From positions 3,038,001 to 3,102,000 of the forward strand of contig NZ_CP109592.1 of assembly GCF_036250675.1 (NCBI RefSeq): a DNA stretch of 64,000 nt, written 5' to 3'. The translations under genes were made by a program, and so were the position numbers. The notes below the pieces were generated by a model. The model saw only the letters and a list, made by a program, of their open reading frames with translations, ran no database searches and was not told the origin of the DNA. Origin of the DNA: Streptomyces sp. NBC_01689. GTDB taxonomy: Bacteria > Actinomycetota > Actinomycetes > Streptomycetales > Streptomycetaceae. Below, one piece after another: positions 55,976 to 64,000 of this stretch; within the stretch, counting starts at the first letter, position 1; the number at the start of each line of letters is the position of its first letter.

Positions 55976-58900
55976 GTGACGGCACAGGGTCCACAGGCCG
56001 CCACCGAGCAGGTACGGACCGTCTGCTCGTACTGCGGTGTCGGCTGTGGTCTGGTCCTCGACGTCGGCGCCGGTCCCGACGGACGGCGTACGGTCCTGAA
56101 GGCGTCCGGTGACAAGGCGCACCCCGCGAACGCGGGCCGGCTGTGCACCAAGGGCGCGACGACCGCCGACATGCTGGCCGCGCCCGGGCGGCTGACCACG
56201 GCGCTCCTGCGGACGGAGCGCGGCGGGGAGGCGAAGCCCGTGCCCGTCGACGCGGCGCTCGCCGAGACCGCCGGACGGCTGCGCGCGATCATCGACGAAC
56301 ACGGGCCGGACGCGGTCGCCTTCTACGTCTCCGGGCAGATGAGCCTGGAGGCGCAGTACCTGGCGAACAAACTGGCCAAGGGCTTCGTGCGGACGAACCA
56401 GATCGAGTCGAACTCCCGCCTGTGCATGGCGAGTGCGGGCGCCGGATACAAACTGTCCCTCGGCGCCGACGGTCCCCCGGGGTCGTACGACGATCTCGAC
56501 CGCGCCGACGTCTTCCTCGTCATCGGCTCGAACATGGCGGACTGTCACCCGGTTCTCTTCCTGCGGCTCATGGAGCGCGTCAAGGCGGGCGCCCGGCTGA
56601 TCGTCGTCGACCCGCGGCGCACCGCGACCGCGGAGAAGGCGGATCTGTACCTGCCCGTCCGGCCGGGCACCGACCTCGCGCTCCTCAACGGCCTGCTGCA
56701 CCTGCTGCACGAGAACGGTCACACGGACGCCGGGTTCATCGCCCGGCACACCGAGGGCTGGGAGGCGATGCCCGCGTTCCTCGCCGGCTATCCGCCCGCC
56801 GTGGTCGCGGGGATCACCGGTGTCCCCGAGGAGGACATCCGGACGGCGGCGCGGCTGATCGGCGAGGCCGGTGCGTGGACGAGTTGCTGGACGATGGGCC
56901 TCAACCAGTCGACGCACGGCACCTGGAACACCAACGCCCTGGTCAACCTGCATCTCGCGACGGGCGCCATCTGCCGTCCGGGCAGCGGGCCGTTCTCCCT
57001 CACCGGGCAGCCCAACGCCATGGGTGGTCGCGAGATGGGGTACATGGGGCCGGGACTGCCCGGACAGCGGTCGGTGCTGGTGGACGAGGACCGGTCCTTC
57101 GTCGAGGAGTTGTGGGGGCTGCCGGACGGGACCGTCCGCGAGGACGGGGTGGGGCGGGGCACCGTCGAGATGTTCCGGAGGATGGCCGACGGCGACATCA
57201 AGGCCTGCTGGATCATCTGCACCAACCCCGTCGCCTCCGTCGCCCACCGCCGCACGGTCGTCGAGGCCCTGGAGGCGGCCGAATTCGTCGTCACCCAGGA
57301 CGTGTTCGAGGAGACCGAGACCAACGCGTACGCCGATGTCGTCCTGCCGGGCGCGCTGTGGACGGAGGCGGAGGGCGTCCTCGTCAACAGCGAACGCACC
57401 CTGACGCTGGCCCGGCCGGCCGTCGATCCGCCCGGCGAGGCGATGGCGGACTGGCGCGTCATCGCGGCCGTCGCCCGCGCGATGGGCTACGAGGAGGGGT
57501 TCTCGTACGAGAGCGCCGAGCAGGTCTTCGAGGAGATCAAGCGGGCCTGGAACCCGAGGACCGGGTGGGACCTTCGGGGTGCGTCGTACGAGCGGCTGCG
57601 GGGCGGGCCCGTGCAGTGGCCCGTCGCCCGGGCGGACGGACCCCGGCGCAATCCGATCCGGTACGGGCGGGGGGCGGAACTGTCGTTCCCCACCGCGAGC
57701 GGGCGTGCGGCGTTCCACGCACGGCCGCATCTGCCGCCCGCCGAGATGCCCGACGACGACTTCCCGTTCGTCCTCAACACCGGCCGGCTGCCCCACCAGT
57801 GGCACACGCTGACCAAGACGGGGAAGGTGGCACGGCTCAACAGGCTCAACCCCGGCCCGTTCGTGGAACTGCACCCGCGGGACGCGGAGTCCCTCGGCGT
57901 CACGGAGGGCGACGCGGTGGAGGTCGCCTCCCGGCGCGGGCGGGCGGTGCTCCCGGCGGTGGTGACCGAACGGGTGCTGCCGGGCTGTGTGTTCGCGCCC
58001 TTCCACTGGAACGACCTGTTCGGGGAGTACCTGAGCATCAACGCCGTGACGGGCGACGCGGTGGACCCGGTGTCCTTCCAGCCGGAGTTCAAGGTGTGCG
58101 CGGTGTCGCTGACACGGGTGGCGGCCGCAGTGGAGCGGGGAGACCCCGGCGTACGGCCGGGCCACCCCCTGGACGAGCCCGGCGGGACGGCCGGGCACGG
58201 GGACGCCGTCGCACGCGCGCGTCCCGCCGCCCCTCCCGCGGACGGCGGCCCCGCGGACCTGTCCGCGCGCGGCCTCGGCCTGGAGCCCGCGCCGCCGCCC
58301 GTCCTGTCCTCCGCCGAACGCCTCTACCTCACGGGCTTCCTGGCCGGGCTCGGCTCCGGTCTTCCCGGCGTCCCCGTCCTCCCGCCGGACGCTCCCCTCA
58401 CCCCCGGGCACACGCTCTGGGTCAACGGCGCGCTCGCCGGGATGTACTCCCGCACCACGCCCCCGTCCCCGCCGCCCCCGGCTCCGGCTCCGGCTCCGAC
58501 GACCGCATCCGTAGCCGGAGCCGGGCCCTTGTCCGGGTCCGGATCCGGGTCCGCATCGATCGCGGCCGGCCGTGAGGTCCTCGTGCTGTGGGCCTCGCAG
58601 ACCGGGAACGCCGAGGAGTGCGCCGCGTCCGCCGCCGAACGGCTCGGCACGCACGGGCACCGGGCCCGGCTGGTCGGCATGGACGAGACGGACGCCGGTT
58701 CGCTGGCCCACGGCGCCGATCTGCTCTTCGTCACCAGCACGTTCGGGGACGGGGACGCGCCCGACAACGGATCCGGCCTGTGGGACACGCTGTCCGGCCG
58801 GGAGGCCCCCCGCCTGGACGGAGTGCGTTATGCCGTGCTGGCGCTCGGCGACTCCTCGTACGGCGACTTCTGCGGCCACGGGCGTCGACTGGACGCACGG

Positions 58901-60304
58901 CTGCGCGAGTTGGGCGCCGAGCGGCTGACCCCACGCACGGACTGCGAACCGGAGTACGAACCCGCCGCGGACGGCTGGCTGCGACGGGTCCTCACCGCGC
59001 TCGGCACGGCGGCAGCACCCTCTGACCCCAGCACGGCGGCAGCGCCCGGCACCGGCGCCGGAGCGGCGCCCCGACCCGGCGCGGACGCGGCGCTCGGACC
59101 CGGCGCGGACGCGGCGCCTCCCCGTCCGCCCCGGCCCGACGCGGGCGCGGAGCCGCCGGAGGCATCCCGCGCGGCCCGGTCCGGGCCGGCCGCCGGTACC
59201 GCCCGGCTCACCGGCAACCGGCTGCTGAGCCTGCCCGGCGCAGGCAAGGAGGTCCGCCGGTTCACCTTCGACACCCGGGAGAGCGAGAGCCCGCTGACGT
59301 ACGAGGCGGGGGACGCGCTCGGCGTACGGCCCGTCAACTCCCCCGGGCTCGTGGCCGAATGGCTGGAACTCACCGGAGCGCACGGGCCGACTCCGGTCGA
59401 GATCGAGGGCGTCGGGGAGGTTCCCTTCGAGGAAGCACTCCTGCGGCATCTGGACATCACCCGGATCACCCCGGCCCTGTTGCGCTTCGTGAGCGAACGT
59501 CACCGGGACGGGCGGGAGTTGCGGAAGCTGTTGCGGCCGGACAACAAGGACGGGCTCGCACGGTGGTCGTGGTGCAGGCAGTCCGCGGACGTGGTGTCCG
59601 CGCATCCGGTGCGCGCCCCCGCGCACGAGTGGGCCGGGGTGTTCGGCCGGCTGCGGCCCCGGCTGTACTCGATCTCGTCCAGCCCGCTCGTCGATCCGCA
59701 CCGGGTCGCCCTGACCGTCTCCGTCGTGCGCTACGAGAACCCGGCCGGCCGGCCGCGCGGCGGGGTCTGCTCCCCCTTCCTGGCCGACGCCGGGCCGGGG
59801 GCGCGCGTGCCGGTCTTCGTCCAGCGGTCACCGCACTTCAGGCCACCGGCCGACCCCGCGACCCCGATGGTGATGGTGGGCCCCGGCACCGGGGTGGCGC
59901 CGTTCGTCGGCTTCCTGGAGGAGCGTCGGGCACTCGGTCACCGGGCGCCGAACTGGCTGTTCTTCGGCGAGCGGCACCGCGCCACCGACTTCTACTACGA
60001 ACGCGAGCTGACCGCGCTGCTCGAAGACGGCACGCTCGGCCGCCTCGACACCGCGTTCTCGCGGGACCGGCGCGCCAAGGTCTACGTGCAGGACCGGATG
60101 CGCGAGCACGGGCCCGAGCTCTGGCGCTGGCTCCAGGGCGGCGCCAGCCTCTACGTGTGCGGGGACGCGGCACGGATGGCCAAGGACGTCGACCGCGCGC
60201 TGCGGGACATCGCCGTGGCGCACGGCGGCCTGGACGAGGCGGAGGCCGCCGCCCACGTCAGACAGCTCGCGGCGGACAAGCGGTACGTCCGGGACGTGTA
60301 CTGA
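55976..60304 (+). CDS. Nitrate reductase fused to CysJ-like flavoprotein
   Basis: A 1442-residue single-chain enzyme. Residues 1-700: molybdopterin oxidoreductase with a 4Fe-4S site Cys17, Cys20, Cys24 (CSYCGVGC) and Cys57 (RLCTKG), [28 protein letters not shown], and a C-terminal Mo-cofactor domain ([18 protein letters not shown]). After a Pro-rich linker come a flavodoxin domain ([16 protein letters not shown], near 868), an FAD domain ([10 protein letters not shown], near 1226) and an NADPH domain ([20 protein letters not shown], near 1300; [11 protein letters not shown]). It should reduce nitrate to nitrite with NADPH in one polypeptide. GTG 55976 has GAGAGGGG seven bases upstream. Assimilatory role inferred. 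Confidence 0.93.
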   Translation: MTAQGPQAATEQVRTVCSYCGVGCGLVLDVGAGPDGRRTVLKASGDKAHPANAGRLCTKGATTADMLAAPGRLTTALLRTERGGEAKPVPVDAALAETAGRLRAIIDEHGPDAVAFYVSGQMSLEAQYLANKLAKGFVRTNQIESNSRLCMASAGAGYKLSLGADGPPGSYDDLDRADVFLVIGSNMADCHPVLFLRLMERVKAGARLIVVDPRRTATAEKADLYLPVRPGTDLALLNGLLHLLHENGHTDAGFIARHTEGWEAMPAFLAGYPPAVVAGITGVPEEDIRTAARLIGEAGAWTSCWTMGLNQSTHGTWNTNALVNLHLATGAICRPGSGPFSLTGQPNAMGGREMGYMGPGLPGQRSVLVDEDRSFVEELWGLPDGTVREDGVGRGTVEMFRRMADGDIKACWIICTNPVASVAHRRTVVEALEAAEFVVTQDVFEETETNAYADVVLPGALWTEAEGVLVNSERTLTLARPAVDPPGEAMADWRVIAAVARAMGYEEGFSYESAEQVFEEIKRAWNPRTGWDLRGASYERLRGGPVQWPVARADGPRRNPIRYGRGAELSFPTASGRAAFHARPHLPPAEMPDDDFPFVLNTGRLPHQWHTLTKTGKVARLNRLNPGPFVELHPRDAESLGVTEGDAVEVASRRGRAVLPAVVTERVLPGCVFAPFHWNDLFGEYLSINAVTGDAVDPVSFQPEFKVCAVSLTRVAAAVERGDPGVRPGHPLDEPGGTAGHGDAVARARPAAPPADGGPADLSARGLGLEPAPPPVLSSAERLYLTGFLAGLGSGLPGVPVLPPDAPLTPGHTLWVNGALAGMYSRTTPPSPPPPAPAPAPTTASVAGAGPLSGSGSGSASIAAGREVLVLWASQTGNAEECAASAAERLGTHGHRARLVGMDETDAGSLAHGADLLFVTSTFGDGDAPDNGSGLWDTLSGREAPRLDGVRYAVLALGDSSYGDFCGHGRRLDARLRELGAERLTPRTDCEPEYEPAADGWLRRVLTALGTAAAPSDPSTAAAPGTGAGAAPRPGADAALGPGADAAPPRPPRPDAGAEPPEASRAARSGPAAGTARLTGNRLLSLPGAGKEVRRFTFDTRESESPLTYEAGDALGVRPVNSPGLVAEWLELTGAHGPTPVEIEGVGEVPFEEALLRHLDITRITPALLRFVSERHRDGRELRKLLRPDNKDGLARWSWCRQSADVVSAHPVRAPAHEWAGVFGRLRPRLYSISSSPLVDPHRVALTVSVVRYENPAGRPRGGVCSPFLADAGPGARVPVFVQRSPHFRPPADPATPMVMVGPGTGVAPFVGFLEERRALGHRAPNWLFFGERHRATDFYYERELTALLEDGTLGRLDTAFSRDRRAKVYVQDRMREHGPELWRWLQGGASLYVCGDAARMAKDVDRALRDIAVAHGGLDEAEAAAHVRQLAADKRYVRDVY

Positions 60305-60528
60305 CGGCGCGAACCCGGCGGAGGGCGCATCGGGACCCGGGGCCGGGACGCGGACCCGAGGCTGGGACGCGGAGCCGTGTGCCGGTACCCGGACCTGACC
60401 ACGCGGGTGGATTCGGGGAACCCGGCCGCGACGCGCGGGAGACACGGCCCGTGACGTCCGTCCCGTACGGCGCGCGGCACACATAATTGGCGCAAACCGA
60501 CCATCCGGACCGCAATCGAGGCGCACCC

Positions 60529-60948
60529 ATGAGCCTGAGCATCCGCAACCAGCTGCCCGGCACCGTCACCTCCGTCACCTCCGGCGCGGTGATGACGACG
60601 GTCAGGCTCCGTCTCGACGGCGGCCAGGACCTGACGGCGGCCGTCACCACGGAGGCCGTCGAGGATCTGGGCCTCGCACGGGGCTCCTTGGTCCGCGCGC
60701 TCGTCAAGTCGACGGAGGTGTCCCTGGCGACCGGTCCGGTCGCCGGGGTGAGCATCCGCAACCAGCTCCCCGGCACGGTCACCGATGTCGCCACCGGCGG
60801 TGCGATGGCCCGCGTCCGGCTCACGGTCGCGGGCGGTGAGCTGACCTCCGCGATCACCAGGGACGCGGTCACCGAACTGGGCCTGGCCGCGGGCTCGCCG
60901 GTCGTGGCGCTCATCAAGTCCACCGAGGTCTCCCTCTCCCACGCATGA
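60529..60948 (+). CDS. Molbindin with two Mop (TOBE) domains
   Basis: A 139-residue protein made of two Mop repeats, each starting SIRNQLPGTVT (residues 4-14 and 73-83) and ending ALxKSTEVSL. Mop domains bind molybdate at subunit interfaces; two-domain molbindins store or buffer molybdenum in the cytoplasm. It follows the molybdenum-dependent nitrate reductase gene by 225 bases on the same strand, which supports a shared role in molybdenum supply. ATG 60529 is used, with a GAGGCG eight bases upstream. Confidence 0.92.
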   Translation: MSLSIRNQLPGTVTSVTSGAVMTTVRLRLDGGQDLTAAVTTEAVEDLGLARGSLVRALVKSTEVSLATGPVAGVSIRNQLPGTVTDVATGGAMARVRLTVAGGELTSAITRDAVTELGLAAGSPVVALIKSTEVSLSHA

Positions 60949-61036
60949 GCCTCCGACGCGCTTCTTACCGCCCTCACACCGGACTCTTCACGTCCACCCG
61001 CACCCCCTTCAACTGCGGGACATACCGTCCCAACCC

Positions 61037-62758
61037 GTGTACCTGGCAGACATGAGGCCGTCCACCATCCGCCTACGGGCCCGCACCGAGGCACCTTCGG
61101 AAGAGGCGCCCGCTCAGTGGCACCGCGTGCTGACGCTGCTCGCCGACATCAGCCTCTTCATCGGCACCCGCCCGATGTGGACGGCGGCGGCGAGCCACCG
61201 GCTTCCCGTCGCCGCGGTCATCTCGGTCTGCTACGCCTCGATCCTGGTGACCGGCGTTCTCGCCCTGGTCGCCCGCCGCTCCCGCACCCTGGCCCGCCTC
61301 GACCTCGTCGTCCTGGTGACGGCGGTGGCGCTCGCCGTGTGCGGGTACGCCATGTACCACTCGGGAAGTGACGAATCGGTCCTCACCGCGCAGGCCGCGC
61401 GCGAGTTCGTCGCCGGTCACCGGGTCTACGGCCAGCCGTGGCCGTGGCTCTTCGCCCAGCACGGCATCGCCCTCACCCCGACGATGACCGGCGGCTACGA
61501 CTTCACGTACGGGTACCCGCCGTTGCCGCTGCTGCTCACCGCGCCCCTGCTGTGGGTCGGGCACGGAGCGGCCCCGGCCGTCCTGGTCAGCACCGCGGCC
61601 CTGATCGTGGCCACGGTCGTGATGTGGCGGATGCTGCCCGTGCAGTGGCGCTCGGCGGCCACGCTGGTCTGTCTCGGTCTCGGCCTGCTGCCCGCGTACG
61701 CCCGGCTCGGCTACCCGGCGATCGTCGCCTGCGCCCTGCTCGTCCCGGTGGTGGTGGGCTGGCCGCGCATGGGGTACGGCGGCCCGGCCGACTGGGCGCG
61801 GGCGGCGTGCCTGGGCGCGGCCTGCGCCTCCCAGCAACTGCCTTGGTTCCTCACGCCCTTCCTGCTGGCCGGCGTCCACGCCCTGCGCCGGGCCGATCTG
61901 GGCCCGCGCGGGGCAGCGCTGGCCGTGGGCAGGATCGCCGGCGTGGCCGCCATCACCTGGCTGCTGATCAACGCCTACTTCATCGTGAGCGAGCCGCGCA
62001 CCTGGCTCGGCGGGATCCTGCTGCCGCTCACCCAGAAGGCCAACATCCACGGCCAGGGCCTGGTCGGCGTCTCGCTCTACTTCACCGACGGCAGCGGCCG
62101 GCTGGCCTGGTACTCGCACGCCAGTCTGCTCCTGGCCGCCGGTCTGCTGGGCCTCTACGTCCTCTTCGTACGGCGGCTCGGGCCCGCGGCGACGGTGCTG
62201 CCCTGGTGCGCGTTCTACGTGGCGACGCGCTCCCAGGACGGCTACTACCTGATGATGACGCCGCTGTGGCTGGCCGCCGCCGTCACCGCGCCCCCGCAGG
62301 CCTTCGCGGCCGCCTGGCAGCCCCGGCCCGCGCCGCTGCGCGGGCCGCGCGGACAACGCGCGCGCATCGTCGCGGCCGTGCTCCTGCTGGCCCCCGCCGC
62401 CGCGGCGGCGACGCTGGCGGTGACGGGCTCGCCACCACTGCGGATGGAAGTCGTCGGCGCGCGCCGGGCCACGAAGGCCGTGACCGCGCTCACCGTGCGG
62501 GTCACCAACCTCGGTGACCACGCGCTCAGTCCGCACTTCACCCTCACCACCGGCCAGGGCATGAGCCGCTACTGGTCCATCGCCTCCGGCCCGGCCACCC
62601 TCGGACGGCACGCTTCGGCCCGTTACGAGATCCTGCCGCCCGACGGCAGGTTCACCCTCCCCGGCTCCGGCGTACGGATCCGGCTGCGCGCCGTCTCCGC
62701 CTCCCCCATGACGCTGTCCAGCACGGACATCCGGCTGACACCCACGAGCCCCCGCTAG
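61037..62758 (+). CDS. GT-C-like integral membrane protein
   Basis: Up to 573 residues with about ten membrane segments. The first outer loop has YHSGSDESVLTAQAAREFVAGHRVYG then GGYDFTYGYPPLPLLLTAPLLW: a DE acidic motif and Tyr/Pro loop like GT39/GT87 polyprenyl-phosphate-sugar transferases. After the last helix an extracytoplasmic beta-rich tail of about 110 residues (VEVVGARRATKAVTALTVRVTNLGDHALSPHF-like) follows. The start is either GTG 61037 or ATG 61052; neither has a clear ribosome binding site. The acceptor is unknown. Confidence 0.75.
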   Translation: MYLADMRPSTIRLRARTEAPSEEAPAQWHRVLTLLADISLFIGTRPMWTAAASHRLPVAAVISVCYASILVTGVLALVARRSRTLARLDLVVLVTAVALAVCGYAMYHSGSDESVLTAQAAREFVAGHRVYGQPWPWLFAQHGIALTPTMTGGYDFTYGYPPLPLLLTAPLLWVGHGAAPAVLVSTAALIVATVVMWRMLPVQWRSAATLVCLGLGLLPAYARLGYPAIVACALLVPVVVGWPRMGYGGPADWARAACLGAACASQQLPWFLTPFLLAGVHALRRADLGPRGAALAVGRIAGVAAITWLLINAYFIVSEPRTWLGGILLPLTQKANIHGQGLVGVSLYFTDGSGRLAWYSHASLLLAAGLLGLYVLFVRRLGPAATVLPWCAFYVATRSQDGYYLMMTPLWLAAAVTAPPQAFAAAWQPRPAPLRGPRGQRARIVAAVLLLAPAAAAATLAVTGSPPLRMEVVGARRATKAVTALTVRVTNLGDHALSPHFTLTTGQGMSRYWSIASGPATLGRHASARYEILPPDGRFTLPGSGVRIRLRAVSASPMTLSSTDIRLTPTSPR

Positions 62759-62953
62759 CGCCGCCGGTCCGGGTCTGGTCCTGGTCCGGGTCCGGCGAGG
62801 CCCCACGAACAGCCGCCTGGAAGGGCCGTCGCGGAAACCCGGCCGGACCGGCGCGCACGGGCCGCCGTCGGGCGGACCTTCACGGAATCCGACCACGGCG
62901 CCCTGCCCGGAAGGCGAACCGTCTCCTCCTTCCCACGCGTCCCGCTCTATGGT

Positions 62954-62992
62954 GCGATCAGTCACCCAGGACGCGCGATCAGTCACTCAGGA
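62954..62992. repeat. 18-base direct repeat upstream of SseB-like gene
   Basis: GCGATCAGTCACYCAGGA occurs at 62954-62971 and 62975-62992, a period of 21 bases (two helical turns), ending 14 bases before the start codon. Possible tandem regulator sites. Confidence 0.6.
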
Positions 62993-63005
62993 ACGGGGAG
63001 GAACC

Positions 63006-63503
63006 GTGCGGCAGCCGGACGGGAAGCTGGCGGAGCGCATCGCCGACCGGAGACGGGGAGGCGACGATCCACGCGCCCTGGTCGGTGAGATGCGCCGCTC
63101 GGTCCTTCTGGTTCCGGTGGCCGACGGCGGTCTCTGGTCGGTGCGTTCGGGCGGGGTGCGGTGGATCTGCGGGTTCACCGACGAGACCGCACTGGCCAGG
63201 TTCGCCCTGCACCACGCGTCCGGCGAACAGCCCGTGGACTACGCGGCGTTGCTGGGTGCGCGCATCGTCGACGAGATCGTCCCCGCACTCGGCGAGCCCG
63301 CCGGGCTCGCCGTCGACATCGCCACCGAGGACGGGTCGATGTTCTTCCCGCCGGTCGTCGGCATCGTGCCGGACACGGCCGCCGTCGACGCCGGTACGCC
63401 TGCGGCGCAGGCGGGTCCGGGCGCGCCGGACGCGGGTGAGGACGCCGTCGGCGCGGACGGGGACGCGGGAGCGGACGCGAACGGAAGGGAGGCTCGGGCA
63501 TGA
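63006..63503 (+). CDS. SseB-like domain protein
   Basis: A 165-residue protein. The core SVLLVPVADGGLWSVRSGGVRWICGFTDETALARFALHHASGEQPVDYAALLGARIVDEIVPALGEPAGLAVDIATEDG resembles the SseB N-terminal domain seen in many Streptomyces proteins near type VII secretion genes. The last 45 residues are Ala/Gly/Asp-rich and disordered. GTG 63006 has GGGGAGG four bases upstream. It overlaps the next gene by four bases (ATGA), so the two are coupled. Confidence 0.82.
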   Translation: MRQPDGKLAERIADRRRGGDDPRALVGEMRRSVLLVPVADGGLWSVRSGGVRWICGFTDETALARFALHHASGEQPVDYAALLGARIVDEIVPALGEPAGLAVDIATEDGSMFFPPVVGIVPDTAAVDAGTPAAQAGPGAPDAGEDAVGADGDAGADANGREARA

Positions 63504-64000
63504 GCGGCGACGACGCGGACCTGCGTCTCGACAAGGCCTCGGTCACCAAGTTCACCCAGGGCATGGGGGCGACGATCGACCAGCTCGGCGAACTCGGCGG
63601 CCCCACCGGCGCGGTGCTGGGAAAGGGCTTCTCGGGACTGTCGATGAACGGGATGGAGGCGGGGCACCACGGCCTCGCGGTCGACTTCGAGGACTTCTGC
63701 GAGCGCTGGGAATGGGGGGTGCGCGCCCTGGTGCGGGACGCCTCCGCGATCGCGAACCGTCTGGGGCTCGCGGCGGGCACGGTGTGGGAGGAGGACCAGT
63801 ACATCGCGGGCTCCCTCAAGGTGGGCGCCAACTCCCTGTTCGGCGGGAACCCGCACGCGAGCGAGGAGGACATCGCCAAGCAGGACTGGGGCGACATCTT
63901 CACCCCGGACTACCTGAATCCGGACTGGAGTGCCGAGTCGTTCGACAAGGCCGGCCAGGACATGGAACAGACCTGGAAGGACACCGGCCGCACCGTGCTC
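63500..64000 (+). CDS. WXG100/T7SS-type protein, truncated by window edge
   Basis: 167 codons are visible before the right edge. It starts MSGDDADLRLDKASVTKFTQGMG, a helical segment, then GFSGLSMNGMEAGHHGLAVDFEDFCERWEWGVRALVRDASAIANRLGLAAGTVWEEDQY. The WEWGVRALVRDA...A..L segment looks like the ESX/WXG100 helical hairpin that leads larger type VII substrates and polymorphic toxins in Streptomyces. The C-terminal part that would define its function is outside the window. ATG 63500 overlaps the previous stop. Confidence 0.75.
   Translation, partial: MSGDDADLRLDKASVTKFTQGMGATIDQLGELGGPTGAVLGKGFSGLSMNGMEAGHHGLAVDFEDFCERWEWGVRALVRDASAIANRLGLAAGTVWEEDQYIAGSLKVGANSLFGGNPHASEEDIAKQDWGDIFTPDYLNPDWSAESFDKAGQDMEQTWKDTGRTVL

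Noticed and set aside
55859..59701. 1280-codon minus frame opposite the nitrate reductase fusion
   Set aside because: Gly/Arg/Val-rich antisense shadow with no recognisable domain.
60310..60420. Repeated GGGACSCGGA blocks after the nitrate reductase gene as a terminator
   Set aside because: Short direct repeats without a stable stem that I can pair.

Overview
The window is chromosomal DNA of a Streptomyces-like actinomycete. The signs are very high G+C with strong third-position G/C bias, many GTG starts, four-base start/stop overlaps (GTGA, ATGA), lineage-specific small proteins (DUF5999, DUF6099 and DUF6299 types), and stem-loop terminators without U-tracts. From memory, gene order matches the S. 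coelicolor stretch holding sflB, arcA/arcB, murA2, sacA (acnA), ngcEFG, rok7B7, xylFGH and dxs, here inverted. It looks like ordinary core chromosome: I see no phage, transposase, CRISPR array, tRNA or rRNA.

Bases 1-7000 hold a truncated beta-propeller gene, a PIN/NYN-type protein, a GT-C membrane glycosyltransferase, an APC permease and dxs. Bases 7100-16000 are sugar uptake: xylFGH with its ROK regulator, then ngcEFG for N-acetylglucosamine/chitobiose. Bases 16000-23500 hold two large convergent secreted GH92 alpha-mannosidases. They share GACAACGTTGTC palindromes in their promoters, and the ngcE upstream region carries a DasR-like site, which suggests a locus for using fungal cell walls (mannan plus chitin).

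Bases 24200-31300 carry aconitase (iron-box-like site upstream), a divergent XRE-regulator/SDR pair with a perfect inverted repeat between them, a DUF4236 protein, and a MurA paralogue with an N-terminal helix-turn-helix domain. Bases 32200-40100 form a CoA-thioester aromatic catabolic cluster: CoA ligase, two-domain flavin monooxygenase/reductase, enoyl-CoA hydratase, acyl-CoA dehydrogenase, RidA and a PaaX-type regulator. It probably degrades 2-aminobenzoate. Two of its promoters share TGACTGTCGTCA, and a 74-bp tandem duplication separates echA from the monooxygenase gene.

Bases 40400-47100 hold an HATPase protein, an amino-acid permease with arcB and arcA (no arcC), and an SPFH/slipin gene overlapping an NAD-kinase-like gene. 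Bases 47300-51400 encode the Pnkp-Hen1 RNA repair pair. Bases 51700-55700 hold an F420-type oxidoreductase, a DUF6099-like protein, an SMC-like ATPase coupled to a MazG-type pyrophosphohydrolase, and a SepF-like protein (SflB). Bases 55900-61000 hold a 1442-residue nitrate reductase fused to a CysJ-like flavoprotein, followed by a molbindin; a GlnR-like site lies upstream. The right end has a GT-C membrane protein, an SseB-like protein and the start of a WXG100/T7SS-type gene.
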